Part shown: piece by piece, positions 43,112 through 52,069 of the stretch | Numbering within the stretch: the stretch's first letter is position 1 | Layout of the letters: every line of letters starts with the position of its first letter | NCBI RefSeq assembly: GCF_016862975.1 | Contig: NZ_BONZ01000084.1 | Location: 31,653 to 95,652, forward strand | Source of the DNA: Rugosimonospora africana | Lineage (GTDB): Bacteria > Actinomycetota > Actinomycetes > Mycobacteriales > Micromonosporaceae | Length of the DNA: 64,000 bases | Direction: 5' to 3' | Notes under the pieces: generated by a model | What the model saw: the letters and a program-made list of their open reading frames with translations, nothing else | Told to the model about the DNA's origin: nothing | Database searches by the model: none | Made by a program: the position numbers and the translations under genes

Positions 43112-44973
43112 CAACCACGGCACCGCGCAACGGCGCCACCGATCCGGTCACCGTCGAGGTGGTCCGCAACACGCTGGCGGCCATCGCCGACGAAATGGCG
43201 TTGGATCTGCAGCAGGGCTCGTACAACATGATGATCTACGAGGTGCGCGACTTCTGCTGCGCGCTCATCGACAAGCGCGGGCGGCTGCTGGCCCAGAACG
43301 TCGGCGGCGTCTCGCACTTCGTCGCCGACCTCGGCGTCGTCATCACCGACGCGCTGGAGCGCTTCGGCGAGGACGGGTTCCGCCCCGGCGACGGCTACCT
43401 GATGAACCACCAGCGGGTGGCCGGCCAGCACCTCAACAACATGGTCACGTACACGCCGGTGATCATCGACGGGGAGCTGTTCGGGTTCGCCATGACCCGC
43501 GCGCACTGGTCCGACGTCGGCGGGATGAGCACCGGCTTCGGCGCGCGCGGCGCGGGCGTGGACGCGTGGCTGGAAGGTCTGCAGATCGATCAGCTGAAGC
43601 TGATCGACGAGGGTGTCTACGACGAGAAGGCACTCAAGATCATCGCGGACAACATCCGGTTCCCGGACGCCGCGCTCGGCGACATGCGCGCGCAGTTCGC
43701 CGCGTGCCGCGCGGCCGAGCAGCGCCTCACCGAGCTTGTCCGGCGGTACGGCGTGCCCGAGGTGCAGGCGGCCATCGAGGAGGTCTTCGACTCCACCGAG
43801 GCGCGCTGCCGCACCGTCGTCGCGGCGATGGCCGACGGCGAGTACCACGCGCACTCGGTGATGGACCACGACTTCGCCGACCTGGACGTGCCGGTCGACA
43901 TCGACGTCACCGTCACGGTCAGCGGATCCGACATGACCATCGACCTGACCCGCTGCTCGGAGCAGCGCAAGGGTTCGATCAACGCACGGACGCTGGCCGG
44001 CGCGTACGTGGCGTACAAGGCGCTGACGACGCCGATGGAGCCGGTGAACGAAGGCTCGTTCCGGGCGCTGAACGTCGAGATCAACGAGGGCAACTTCATG
44101 ATGGCGAAGTTCCCGGCGCCGATGGCGAGCTGGAGTGTGGCACTGCCGACCGTGGTCGACACGGTCATCACGGCGCTCGCCGACGCGCAGCCGGAACTGA
44201 TTCCGGCGGCCCACTTCGGCACGCTCGGCGGCAGCTTCGCGTTCTTCGGTCAGGACCCGGCGTCCGGCCCGTTCGTGGCGCAGGGCATCGAGGGCGGCGG
44301 CTGGGGCGGCCGGCCGGGCGAGGACGGCGCGTCCGCGTCCGTCTCCGTCTGCCAGGGCGACGTGCGCAACTCGCCGGTCGAGGCGCTGGAACTCCGGTTC
44401 CCGGTACGGGTGGAGAAGCGCGCGCTGCGCGAGGACTCCGGCGGCGCCGGCAAGCACCGGGGTGGGCTCGGCCAGCTGACCGAGATCCGCAACCTGGTCG
44501 AGGGCTCCTGGCGGCTGTCCATGGCGGGACGCCACATCTGCCCGCCGTGGGGTCTGTGGGGCGGCGATACGGCGCTGCCCGGTGGGCACGCGCTGCAACG
44601 GCCGGGCGGCGACTTCGAGCCGGTCAACGGGCGAGTCAACGCGCCCGCCGACTCGGTCGCGCGCATCTTCACCGGAGGCGGGGGCGGCTGGGGCTCGCCA
44701 CTGGAGCGCCCGGTCTCGCAGGTCGCCGACGACGTGCGGCGCGGGTACGTGAGCGCCCAGACCGCGACCGACGTGTACGGCGTCGTGCTCGACGAGTCCG
44801 GCGCACCCGATGAGGCGGCGAGCGCGCGCCGGCGGGACGAACTGGCGGCCGTGTCGTCGTCGGCTGTGTCGTCGGCGAGCGCGTCGTCGGCCGGCGCTGC
44901 GGCGGCTGCTTCGCCAGCGGGTGCGTCGTCGGCGGGTGCGTCGTCGGCCGGCGCGGAAGGCGCGGGCCGGTGA
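43108..44973 (+). CDS. Hydantoinase/oxoprolinase HyuB-type subunit
   Basis: A 621-residue HyuB: VTVEVVRNTLAAIADEMALDLQQGSYNMMIYEVRDFCCALID is the family opening and IEGGGWGGRPGEDGASASV and GGGGGWGSPLERP are conserved glycine-rich segments. Together with HyuA it forms the catalytic complex. The last 40 residues are Ala/Ser-rich low complexity from short repeats in the DNA and are probably disordered. ATG 43108 overlaps HyuA and the next GTG overlaps its stop. Confidence 0.92.
   Translation: MTTTAPRNGATDPVTVEVVRNTLAAIADEMALDLQQGSYNMMIYEVRDFCCALIDKRGRLLAQNVGGVSHFVADLGVVITDALERFGEDGFRPGDGYLMNHQRVAGQHLNNMVTYTPVIIDGELFGFAMTRAHWSDVGGMSTGFGARGAGVDAWLEGLQIDQLKLIDEGVYDEKALKIIADNIRFPDAALGDMRAQFAACRAAEQRLTELVRRYGVPEVQAAIEEVFDSTEARCRTVVAAMADGEYHAHSVMDHDFADLDVPVDIDVTVTVSGSDMTIDLTRCSEQRKGSINARTLAGAYVAYKALTTPMEPVNEGSFRALNVEINEGNFMMAKFPAPMASWSVALPTVVDTVITALADAQPELIPAAHFGTLGGSFAFFGQDPASGPFVAQGIEGGGWGGRPGEDGASASVSVCQGDVRNSPVEALELRFPVRVEKRALREDSGGAGKHRGGLGQLTEIRNLVEGSWRLSMAGRHICPPWGLWGGDTALPGGHALQRPGGDFEPVNGRVNAPADSVARIFTGGGGGWGSPLERPVSQVADDVRRGYVSAQTATDVYGVVLDESGAPDEAASARRRDELAAVSSSAVSSASASSAGAAAAASPAGASSAGASSAGAEGAGR
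44849..44955 (+). repeat. Low-complexity repeats at the 3' end of the HyuB gene
   Basis: GTGTCGTCGTCGGC, GCGTCGTCGGCCGGCGC and similar short units recur, giving an Ala/Ser tail. The pattern resembles slippage expansion. Confidence 0.6.
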
Positions 44974-46166
44974 GCGCCCCGCAGACCGACGTGCTCCCGC
45001 AGACCGACTGGGCCCCTCAGACCGACTGGGTCCCGCGGGTCGACGTCGCCCGCGTCATGTCCGAGCGGGTGCAGCGCGCCCGGGTCGCGATGGACCACGC
45101 CGGCGTGCGGCACGCCCTGTTCGTCACGTGTGCCCGGCACCTGTTCACCGACATGGACCCGGTGATCTGGCTGACCGGATTCAAGCCGATGCGCGCCGCG
45201 ACGGTCGTGCTCGCCGAGGACGGCGAGACCGTGCTCTACACGTCCGGCGAGTGGGAGGCGGAGCGCGCCCGGCAGGCGGCACCGGCCGTCACCGTGCTCG
45301 CCACCGACGACCCGTTCGCGGCGGCGGCCGCCGACCTGGCCGCCCGCGCGGCGGGTACCCGCGTCGGCTCGGCGGGCGCCCGCAAGCTCAACACCCTGGA
45401 GTACCGCGTGATCGCCGCCGGCGGCCGGTACGAGCTGGCCGGGATCGACGCCGAACTCGACGAGCAGGCGCGCAGCAAGGACGAGCTGGAACTGGCGCAG
45501 TTCCGGCGGGCCTCGGAAATCTCCGAGATCGCGTTCGACTCGGTACGTGCCGAACTGCGCATCGGCATGACCGATGTGGAGGTCGAGGCGATCATCGAGC
45601 GCCGCCTGCGGGAACTCGGCGCGGACGACGCATTCGTGTTCCTGTCCGCGTCGACGCGCAACCGCGCCGTGCAGCGGCCGTGGGGACGCACGCTGATGCC
45701 GGGCGACATCCTGCTCACCGAGCTCTCGCCGTGCGTCGGCGGCGTCTTCGCCCAGATCTGCCGGACCGTCGCCTTCGGGGAGCCGGTTCCGGCCCTGGTC
45801 GCGGACCACCAGTTGCTGATGGAGGTGCTCGCGGCCGGCATCGGAATGTGCAAGTCGGGCAGCAGCGTCTCGGATGTGGTGGCGGCGATGGACGCCCCGC
45901 TGATCGAGCGCGGCATGGAGGAGTACACGCGGCCGCCGTTCATGCGGGTACGCGGTCACGGCATGGGCTTCGGCAGCGTCGCACCCGGCGACTTCCTGAG
46001 CCGCAACATGTTCGTACTCCAGGGCGGCGACAGCTTCGTGCTGCACCCGAACCAGATGATGCCCGGCGCGGGCTACCTGATGTGCGGCGAGCCGGTCATC
46101 GTCGGCGATGCCGGCGGCGAGATCGTCACCGGCCGGATCGCCGGCCTGGAAATCGTGGAGGCGTGA
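44970..46166 (+). CDS. Creatinase-like M24 protein with altered metal site
   Basis: A 398-residue pita-bread (M24) protein with a creatinase N-domain (VIWLTGFKPMRAATVVLAEDGETVLYTS) and M24 C-domain. Residues normally binding two metals are changed: the first Asp site reads GDILLTELSP (Glu), the second FAQICRT (Gln for Asp), and the later Glu sites read SFVLHPNQ (His). The His in VRGHGMGFG is kept. Creatinase itself is a metal-free M24 enzyme, so C-N hydrolysis without metal is plausible next to the hydantoinase genes. The N-terminus has short QTDW repeats. GTG 44970 overlaps the HyuB stop. Confidence 0.82.
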   Translation: MSAPQTDVLPQTDWAPQTDWVPRVDVARVMSERVQRARVAMDHAGVRHALFVTCARHLFTDMDPVIWLTGFKPMRAATVVLAEDGETVLYTSGEWEAERARQAAPAVTVLATDDPFAAAAADLAARAAGTRVGSAGARKLNTLEYRVIAAGGRYELAGIDAELDEQARSKDELELAQFRRASEISEIAFDSVRAELRIGMTDVEVEAIIERRLRELGADDAFVFLSASTRNRAVQRPWGRTLMPGDILLTELSPCVGGVFAQICRTVAFGEPVPALVADHQLLMEVLAAGIGMCKSGSSVSDVVAAMDAPLIERGMEEYTRPPFMRVRGHGMGFGSVAPGDFLSRNMFVLQGGDSFVLHPNQMMPGAGYLMCGEPVIVGDAGGEIVTGRIAGLEIVEA

Positions 46167-47329
46167 TGACGACGACCGATGCGCCGGTGGCGGCGCCCGC
46201 GGACCTGGCGCTGATGGAGCCGGTACTGCGCCGTGGCCGCAGCTTCCTGGATCGGGCCATGATGCCCGGCGACGAGAACGAACTCCGCCTGAACGCGTTG
46301 CTGGCGGCGGCTGCCGAGCGGGGGCTGGACGGCGTCGTCATCTTCGGCGCCGCGCACCTGCCGGAAAACCTCGGCTACTACGCCAACTACACGCCGACCA
46401 CGTTCCACGGCGCGCTCGTCGCTCGCACCGGGGAACAGCCGGTCCTGTTCGCCGGCAAGGGCGGCGCGCGGGACCACCCGTACATCCGGACGGTCAGCTG
46501 GGTGGGCGACCTGCGGTACGCGGCGGCGATCGGCCCGGCCGTGGTCGAGGTGGCCGACTCGTGGAGCTCGCCGTGGAAGCGGCTCGGCGTGGCCGGGCTC
46601 GACACGACGCTGCCGCACCACGTCCGCGATGACATCGTGGCCGCGCTCGGCGACCGGTACGAGCCGGTCGATGACATCGTGTCCGCGCACCGGCGCGCCA
46701 AGTCGGCGCGGGAGATCGCCGTTCTCACCACCGCTCACGACATCGCCCAGCGGGCGGCCGAAGCGGCGGTCGACGCGTACGACCGGGGAGCCGGACGGCG
46801 GACGGCGCTCGCGGCGGCGGACTTCACCGCCCGGGCCGGAGACGCGCACGACTGCCGGATCACGGCCCGCACCGAGACGGGCGGCACCGCGTCCCTGTCC
46901 GAGGTCCGCGACGACCGGGGACCGCTGGCCGCCGTCGTGGCGGTGGAGTACCTCGGCTACTGGGGCATGGCCGCCATCCGGCTCGGACGTGCCACCGCGC
47001 CCGCTGACGCGCCGATCGACGCCGTCGTCGCCCGCATGCGACCGGGCGTGACGCTGTCCGACGCGCTCGGCGCCGACGCCGGAGACTTCTTGGTCAACGG
47101 CATCGGCTGTGCCCCGGCCGAGGCGCCGCCCGCCGGCCCCGGTCAGGCCACCGCGCCGATCGCCGGCGCCGATCAGGCGGCGCCTTCCGCTGGCGCCGGC
47201 CAGGCCGACGCGGCGTTGCGGCGCCACGACGTGCTGGCCATCGTGCATCTTGGGTCCGCCCCGGACGGTCCCGACGTCGGCGTGCGCACCGTCGTGATCG
47301 ACGAGGCGGGCGCCCGGTCCCTGCGATGA
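46166..47329 (+). CDS. Degenerate M24-family paralogue
   Basis: A 387-residue relative of the preceding protein. The N-domain is recognisable (GLDGVVIFGAAHLPENLGYYANYTPTTFHGALVAR), as is the linker helix (SAREIAVLTTAHDIAQRAAEAA). In the C-domain the metal ligands and the GHG histidine cannot be found, and a Gly/Ala/Pro-rich insert (around residues 315-350) replaces the usual loop. It is probably not an independent metallopeptidase; a regulatory or structural partner of the upstream protein is possible. ATG 46166 overlaps the previous stop and the next ATG overlaps its own. Confidence 0.72.
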   Translation: MTTTDAPVAAPADLALMEPVLRRGRSFLDRAMMPGDENELRLNALLAAAAERGLDGVVIFGAAHLPENLGYYANYTPTTFHGALVARTGEQPVLFAGKGGARDHPYIRTVSWVGDLRYAAAIGPAVVEVADSWSSPWKRLGVAGLDTTLPHHVRDDIVAALGDRYEPVDDIVSAHRRAKSAREIAVLTTAHDIAQRAAEAAVDAYDRGAGRRTALAAADFTARAGDAHDCRITARTETGGTASLSEVRDDRGPLAAVVAVEYLGYWGMAAIRLGRATAPADAPIDAVVARMRPGVTLSDALGADAGDFLVNGIGCAPAEAPPAGPGQATAPIAGADQAAPSAGAGQADAALRRHDVLAIVHLGSAPDGPDVGVRTVVIDEAGARSLR

Positions 47330-48795
47330 ACAGCGACCATCGCTCGTCACCGGCGCCGTACCGGTTCGCCGCGCCAGATCTGGTGCGCGCACTGGCCTCG
47401 GTGCCGGTGACCGGCCGGGACCGCCGGGCTGCTCGGCTGCGGCTGGCCGACACCGCGTTCGCGTCGCTGGTCGGCAGCCGTACCTCGCAGGGTCGGCGCG
47501 CCGCCGCGCTCGCCGCCGACCGGTACGGCGAGACCAGCCTGTCCGGCCGCGTGTTCCGGCTCGTGGCCGCGTGCCGGATGACCGAGATCGACGATGTCGA
47601 CCTGGAGTCGTGCGTGACGCCCGGGTCGATCGTCGGGCCGGCCGTTCTCGCCGTCCTGAGTGGACAGAGCCGGTCCGGCGCGGCAGTCCCCGACCTCGAC
47701 ACGGTTCTCGACGTCATCGTCCACGGCTATGAGATCGCGCTCGGGCTCGGCGAGGCGATCCGCGGTCCCGAGCGGCTGGCCACCGGCGTCTGGCCGACGC
47801 TGACCATCGGCGGCGTCACCGCCGCGGCGGTGACCTCGCGGCTGCTCGGCGCGGACAACGAACAGTTGGGCGCGGCGGTCGCGCTCGCGGCCGAGCACAG
47901 CATCGCCGGCAACCCGCGCGGCGACGCGCGGGAGATACTGCTGGCCGAGGCGGTCGTCACCGGCGTCGGATGCGCGCTGGCCGTACGGCACGGGTTCGCC
48001 GTCTCGGGCGGCAAGGGCGGGGCGCTGGCCGGCCTCCTCGACAGCGGAATGCCCGAGGCCGCCGCCATGTCGCGCGTCCACCGGCCCCGGATCAAGGAAT
48101 TCTGCTCGGCGCGGCAGGCGATGACGGCGGTCAGTGCCGTCCGGTCGATCCTCGCCACGGAGGAACTGCGCGGCGCCGATGTCGATCGGATCGATGTCGA
48201 GGTGCCGGCCGCGTACGCGGCGATGCTGGACAAGCCGTCGGTCGGCTCCCGCCGCGACAGCCTGTCCAGCGCGCCGTACCAGCTCGCGCTCGCCGCGCTG
48301 GAACCCGCCGGGCTGCTCGACGTGGATCGGCGGGAACTGCCCTCGTCCGAGGCGTTCCGCGCGTTGATGGCCGCGGTGCGCATCCACGTGGCGGACGACC
48401 TGACTTCGCGTTACCCGGCTTCGTGGCCGGCCCGCGTCTGGGTCTACTCCGGGGAGCGGGTGTTCGAGGCGGCCGCCGACGAGGTGCCCGGCGAGCGGGA
48501 CCTGACCGCCGACCGCCTGGCGGCCAAGGCGTCCGCCCTTGCCGGCGCGGCGCCGGGCCTGCCACCGGACGCCTCCGGAGTCGTCGAGCGTGCCGTGACC
48601 GCGACCGGCATCGCCGACCTGAACGAGATCACCGCGGTAATCGACGGTGGCTCGCTGTCCGACCGGGACCGTGCCCGGACTCCGACTGGTCTGGGTCGTC
48701 GCGCGGCGTCAGACGCGCCGAGCCAGACCAGTCGCAAATGGGACGGGACGACAGCCGAAGCCGACCACCTGTACGCCGACATGACCAAGGAGTAG
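47326..48795 (+). CDS. MmgE/PrpD-family protein
   Basis: A 489-residue protein of the 2-methylcitrate dehydratase (MmgE/PrpD) family: RLRLADTAFASLVGSRT, the helical VIVHGYEIALGLGEAI and IKEFCSARQAMTAVSAVRSILATEEL. Family enzymes dehydrate or isomerise di- and tricarboxylates, such as iminodisuccinate epimerase and cis-aconitate decarboxylase. The last 35 or so residues come from a copy of the dispersed palindrome (TGLGRRAASDAPSQTSRK) plus a short tail, so the C-terminus is probably non-native. It is coupled to the M24-like gene by overlap. Confidence 0.85.
   Translation: MNSDHRSSPAPYRFAAPDLVRALASVPVTGRDRRAARLRLADTAFASLVGSRTSQGRRAAALAADRYGETSLSGRVFRLVAACRMTEIDDVDLESCVTPGSIVGPAVLAVLSGQSRSGAAVPDLDTVLDVIVHGYEIALGLGEAIRGPERLATGVWPTLTIGGVTAAAVTSRLLGADNEQLGAAVALAAEHSIAGNPRGDAREILLAEAVVTGVGCALAVRHGFAVSGGKGGALAGLLDSGMPEAAAMSRVHRPRIKEFCSARQAMTAVSAVRSILATEELRGADVDRIDVEVPAAYAAMLDKPSVGSRRDSLSSAPYQLALAALEPAGLLDVDRRELPSSEAFRALMAAVRIHVADDLTSRYPASWPARVWVYSGERVFEAAADEVPGERDLTADRLAAKASALAGAAPGLPPDASGVVERAVTATGIADLNEITAVIDGGSLSDRDRARTPTGLGRRAASDAPSQTSRKWDGTTAEADHLYADMTKE
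48684..48734 (+). repeat. Dispersed 51-bp palindromic repeat, copy 3 (inside MmgE/PrpD gene)
   Basis: It begins GACTGGTCTGGGTCG and ends CGAGCCAGACCAGTCG; the outer 11 bp of each arm are perfectly complementary. It is translated in frame near the C-terminus, in a different frame from copies 2 and 6. Confidence 0.85.
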
Positions 48796-48799
48796 CTGC

Positions 48800-49915
48800 A
48801 TGACCACAAGCGACATCCGTACCGAGGGCCTGGTCGCCGGGGAGGCGCGGCCGATGGCGGAAGCGGGCTCCGACGGCCGGCGTGGGTCGACGTACGAGCG
48901 GTACCTGGCCGAGCGCGGCATCCGGGTGATCCGTGACGGCCACGTGCCGAGCCTGCTCGACCTGGAGCTGTCGCCCCTGCCGGACGGCACCAGCGCGGTC
49001 GCCGTGCAGTTGCCCGGCATGGAGGGCCTGAGCAGCCTGGAGGTCGTCGAGCTGCCGGCCGGCTTCCAGACCGTCCGCCGCCGCCACCTGTACGAGGAGT
49101 ACGTGCTCGTCCTGTCCGGCGAGGGCAGCGTGGTGTTCTACGGTTCCGAAGGCGGCGAGCGCGAGCTGCCGTGGCGGCGCGAGTCGGTGTTCGCGATCCC
49201 GCTGAACATGGCGTTCACGCTGCGCAACAACTCGCCCGAGCCGGCCCGGCTGGCGCTGGTCAACAACGCGCACCTGATGATGGACCTGCTCGGCAGCCCG
49301 AGCGCCGCGTTCGAGTGCGAGCTGGGGTTCCCGGACCGGGAGGCCGTGGTGCTGGACGACAGCGTCGAGCCCGGCCTGCACCAGGTCGGGCGCCGCACCG
49401 CGTTCCGCGGTCCGGTCTTCCACGACCTCGGCTCGGTGCCGCTGCCCGAGCACTCGTTCATCCGCGGTCCGGGCTTCGGCTACCTGCTGCTGCAACTCTC
49501 CGGTGGGGTGTACGGCTGCCACGTCGGTGAGCTGCCCGAGGGCCACATCTCGAACGCCCACTGGCACATGGGCGGCGCGGTGCTCATCTCGATGGCGGGC
49601 GAGGGCTACACCCAGTCGTGGCCCAACACGGCGGGACCGCAGCCACCGGACGACGCCGTGGTGAAGCAGGATTTCCGGTACTCCGGCGTGGTGTCCGTCG
49701 GCACCGGCTGGTTCCACCTGCACGCCAACGCCGGTCGGGGTCCGCTCCGCCAGGTGGCGTTCCGGTACGGCGGAGGCGCGGGCGCCACGTTCGCGACCGT
49801 GCAGGGCGTCGAGTACGCGCCCGGCCGGATCGTCGACCGTGAGGACCTGACCCAGTCGATCCGCGAGACGTACCGCCGTCAGCTCGCCGAGCTGGGCATC
49901 GCGGTGGTGGACTGA
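48800..49915 (+). CDS. Bicupin protein (first of a pair)
   Basis: A 371-residue two-domain cupin. The N-domain has VRRRHLYEEYVLVLSGEGSV, with only one of the usual HxH histidines. The C-domain has NAHWHMGGAVLISMAGEGY (HxH) and a later GWFHLHANAG histidine, the likely metal centre. Bicupins of this size include gentisate and 1-hydroxy-2-naphthoate ring-cleaving dioxygenases. ATG 48800 follows the MmgE stop by 4 bp, and the next cupin starts 1 bp after its stop. Confidence 0.82.
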   Translation: MTTSDIRTEGLVAGEARPMAEAGSDGRRGSTYERYLAERGIRVIRDGHVPSLLDLELSPLPDGTSAVAVQLPGMEGLSSLEVVELPAGFQTVRRRHLYEEYVLVLSGEGSVVFYGSEGGERELPWRRESVFAIPLNMAFTLRNNSPEPARLALVNNAHLMMDLLGSPSAAFECELGFPDREAVVLDDSVEPGLHQVGRRTAFRGPVFHDLGSVPLPEHSFIRGPGFGYLLLQLSGGVYGCHVGELPEGHISNAHWHMGGAVLISMAGEGYTQSWPNTAGPQPPDDAVVKQDFRYSGVVSVGTGWFHLHANAGRGPLRQVAFRYGGGAGATFATVQGVEYAPGRIVDREDLTQSIRETYRRQLAELGIAVVD

Positions 49916-49916
49916 C

Positions 49917-51050
49917 ATGACCGACAACAACGGAACCCCGGCGCGGCCCGCGTACGGTCCCTACTCGGTCGAGCTGTCCGCCGGTGCGCCGGTGATCCCG
50001 TGGTCGACGGAGACGGCGTACGAGCAGTGGTGTGTCGACCAGGACGTGCCGATCGTGCGCGGGTTCTACGTGGCGGACCTGACCGAGGTGAAGACGTCGG
50101 AGTGGGCGTCGAAGGGCGCGGCGGGCGCCATCATCAAGCTCGACGGCGCCGACGAGACCAACGGCTCGTTCGTCCTCAAGGTCGACCGCGGCGAGGCCAC
50201 GACGTGGGCGCGTCACGTCTACGAGGAGCTGTTCTACGTCGTGTCCGGCCGCGGCACGGTCGAGCTGCGGCGGGACGGTCACACCGTGCGGCACGAGTGG
50301 GCGCCCGGCGCGGTGTTCGCGCCGCCGCTGAACGTCGACTACCGGCTCGTCGCCGACTCCGACACGACGCTGTACTGCGTGAACGGCGCGCCGCCGGTGA
50401 TGAACCTGTTCCACGACAGCCGGTTCGCCGACGAGAACCCGTTCGAGTTCCCGGACCGGTGGGCCGCCAGCGACGCGCCCGAGAGCTACTTCGACTCGCG
50501 AGGGCGGCTGTGGAAGCGGCCGGACGGCGCCGGCGTCTGGGAGACGACCTGGATCGACGACGTCAACACGTTCGAGCTGCCGATGCTGGCGCGGCGCGGC
50601 GGGGACGGCAAGATGGTCACGTTCCAGCTCGGCGACGGCTCGCTCATCGCGCACATCTCGCAGTTCCCGTCCGGGCAGTACAAGAAGGCCCACCGGCACG
50701 GCCCGGGCGCGAACATCGTCATCCTCGGCGGCGAGGGCTATTCGCTGCTGTGGCAGCGCGACGGCGAGGACCCACAGCGGGTCGACTGGGGACCGAACTC
50801 CATCTTCGTGCCGCCGGACATGTGGTGGCACCAGCACTTCAACTCCGGACGCGAACCGGCCCGCTACGTCGCGCTGCGGTGGGGCAGTCGCAAGTACCTG
50901 ATCAACCACAAGTACGAGGGCACGCTCGTCGACCGCCGGGACGGCGGCAACCAGATCGAGTACGACGAGCAGTCGCCGGTCATCGACGAGCTGTTCATCG
51001 CCGAGTGCGCGCGTCACGGAGTCACCTTCGTGCCGCGGTCCGCACGCTGA
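49917..51050 (+). CDS. Bicupin protein (second of a pair)
   Basis: A 377-residue paralogue of the preceding gene with the same plan: N-domain WARHVYEELFYVVSGRGTV (single His), C-domain KKAHRHGPGANIVILGGEGY (HxH) and MWWHQHFNSG. The complete metal set in the second cupin argues that at least this copy is an active dioxygenase or isomerase. Tandem bicupins could form a heteromer or act on successive intermediates. Tight spacing on both sides places it in the operon. Confidence 0.84.
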   Translation: MTDNNGTPARPAYGPYSVELSAGAPVIPWSTETAYEQWCVDQDVPIVRGFYVADLTEVKTSEWASKGAAGAIIKLDGADETNGSFVLKVDRGEATTWARHVYEELFYVVSGRGTVELRRDGHTVRHEWAPGAVFAPPLNVDYRLVADSDTTLYCVNGAPPVMNLFHDSRFADENPFEFPDRWAASDAPESYFDSRGRLWKRPDGAGVWETTWIDDVNTFELPMLARRGGDGKMVTFQLGDGSLIAHISQFPSGQYKKAHRHGPGANIVILGGEGYSLLWQRDGEDPQRVDWGPNSIFVPPDMWWHQHFNSGREPARYVALRWGSRKYLINHKYEGTLVDRRDGGNQIEYDEQSPVIDELFIAECARHGVTFVPRSAR

Positions 51051-51064
51051 GCCGGGGAGGCACC

Positions 51065-52057
51065 GTGGCACGACTTCCGGTCACACTGGCCTGCGGGCCG
51101 TACGACCGCACCGCGGCGCTGGCCGACGGGCGCGTCACCGTCGACGGCGTCGACCTCCGCTACGTACACCTGGAGCCGGAGGAGATCTTCTTCCGGATGG
51201 TCCAGTACGGCGAGTTCGACGTCGCCGAACTGTCCCTGTCGACGTACCTGCTGACCCACCTCGCCGACGGACCGTTCGTGGCGATCCCGGTCTTCCCGTC
51301 GCGGATGTTCCGCCACACCAGCGTCTACATCAACGGCGACGCGTTCGACCCCGACCGGCCGGCCGTCGAGCAGCTGAAGGGCAAGACGGTCGGGCTCGCC
51401 GAGTACCAGCTCACCGCGAACGTGTGGATCCGCGGTATCCTCGCCGAGCATTACGGGGTGCCGGTCACCTCGGTGCGGTACCGGACCGGTGGCCTGAACC
51501 AGGCCGGCCGCAAGGAAAAGGTCGCGGTGCGGTTGCCGCCGGAGATCGACCTGGCCCCGGCGCCCGCCGGGCGGAGCCTCTCCGATCTGCTCGCCGCCGG
51601 GCAACTCGACGCCGTCTACACTCCACGCGCGCCGGACAGCTTCGGTGCCGGCCCGGTGCGGCGCCTGTTCGACGACACGCGGGCCGAGGAGGAGCGCTAC
51701 TTCGAGCTGTCCGGGATCTTCCCGATCATGCACGTGGTGGTCATCCATCGCCGGGTGTACGAACAGAACCGGTGGCTCGCCCAGGAACTGCTCAAGGCGT
51801 TCACGGCCGCGAAGCGGATCGCGTACGCGCAGCTCGCCCGTACGGTCGCGCTGTCCGTGTCGCTGCCGTTCGTCCGGGAGGACTACGAACGGACGGTCGC
51901 GCGGATGGGTGCCGACTACTGGGCGTACGGGGTCGAGGCGAATCGCCACGTCCTCGACACGTTCTGCCGGTACGCGGTGGAACAGGGGCTCGCGGGCCGG
52001 GCGCCGGACGCCGCCAGCCTGTTCGCGCCCGAGACCACGGACCAGTTCATCATCTAG
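51065..52057 (+). CDS. 4,5-dihydroxyphthalate-decarboxylase-like protein
   Basis: A 330-residue protein of the periplasmic-binding-fold group that includes 4,5-dihydroxyphthalate decarboxylase: LPVTLACGPYDRTAALADGRVTVDGVDLRYVHL, EIFFRMVQYGEFDVAELSLSTYL and RMFRHTSVYIN are its hallmark strands. It has no signal peptide, so it is cytoplasmic, as expected for the decarboxylase and not for a transporter binding protein. GGGGAGG precedes GTG 51065. It would remove CO2 from a hydroxylated aromatic or heterocyclic acid. Confidence 0.85.
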   Translation: MARLPVTLACGPYDRTAALADGRVTVDGVDLRYVHLEPEEIFFRMVQYGEFDVAELSLSTYLLTHLADGPFVAIPVFPSRMFRHTSVYINGDAFDPDRPAVEQLKGKTVGLAEYQLTANVWIRGILAEHYGVPVTSVRYRTGGLNQAGRKEKVAVRLPPEIDLAPAPAGRSLSDLLAAGQLDAVYTPRAPDSFGAGPVRRLFDDTRAEEERYFELSGIFPIMHVVVIHRRVYEQNRWLAQELLKAFTAAKRIAYAQLARTVALSVSLPFVREDYERTVARMGADYWAYGVEANRHVLDTFCRYAVEQGLAGRAPDAASLFAPETTDQFII

Positions 52058-52069
52058 GGGAGACAGACT

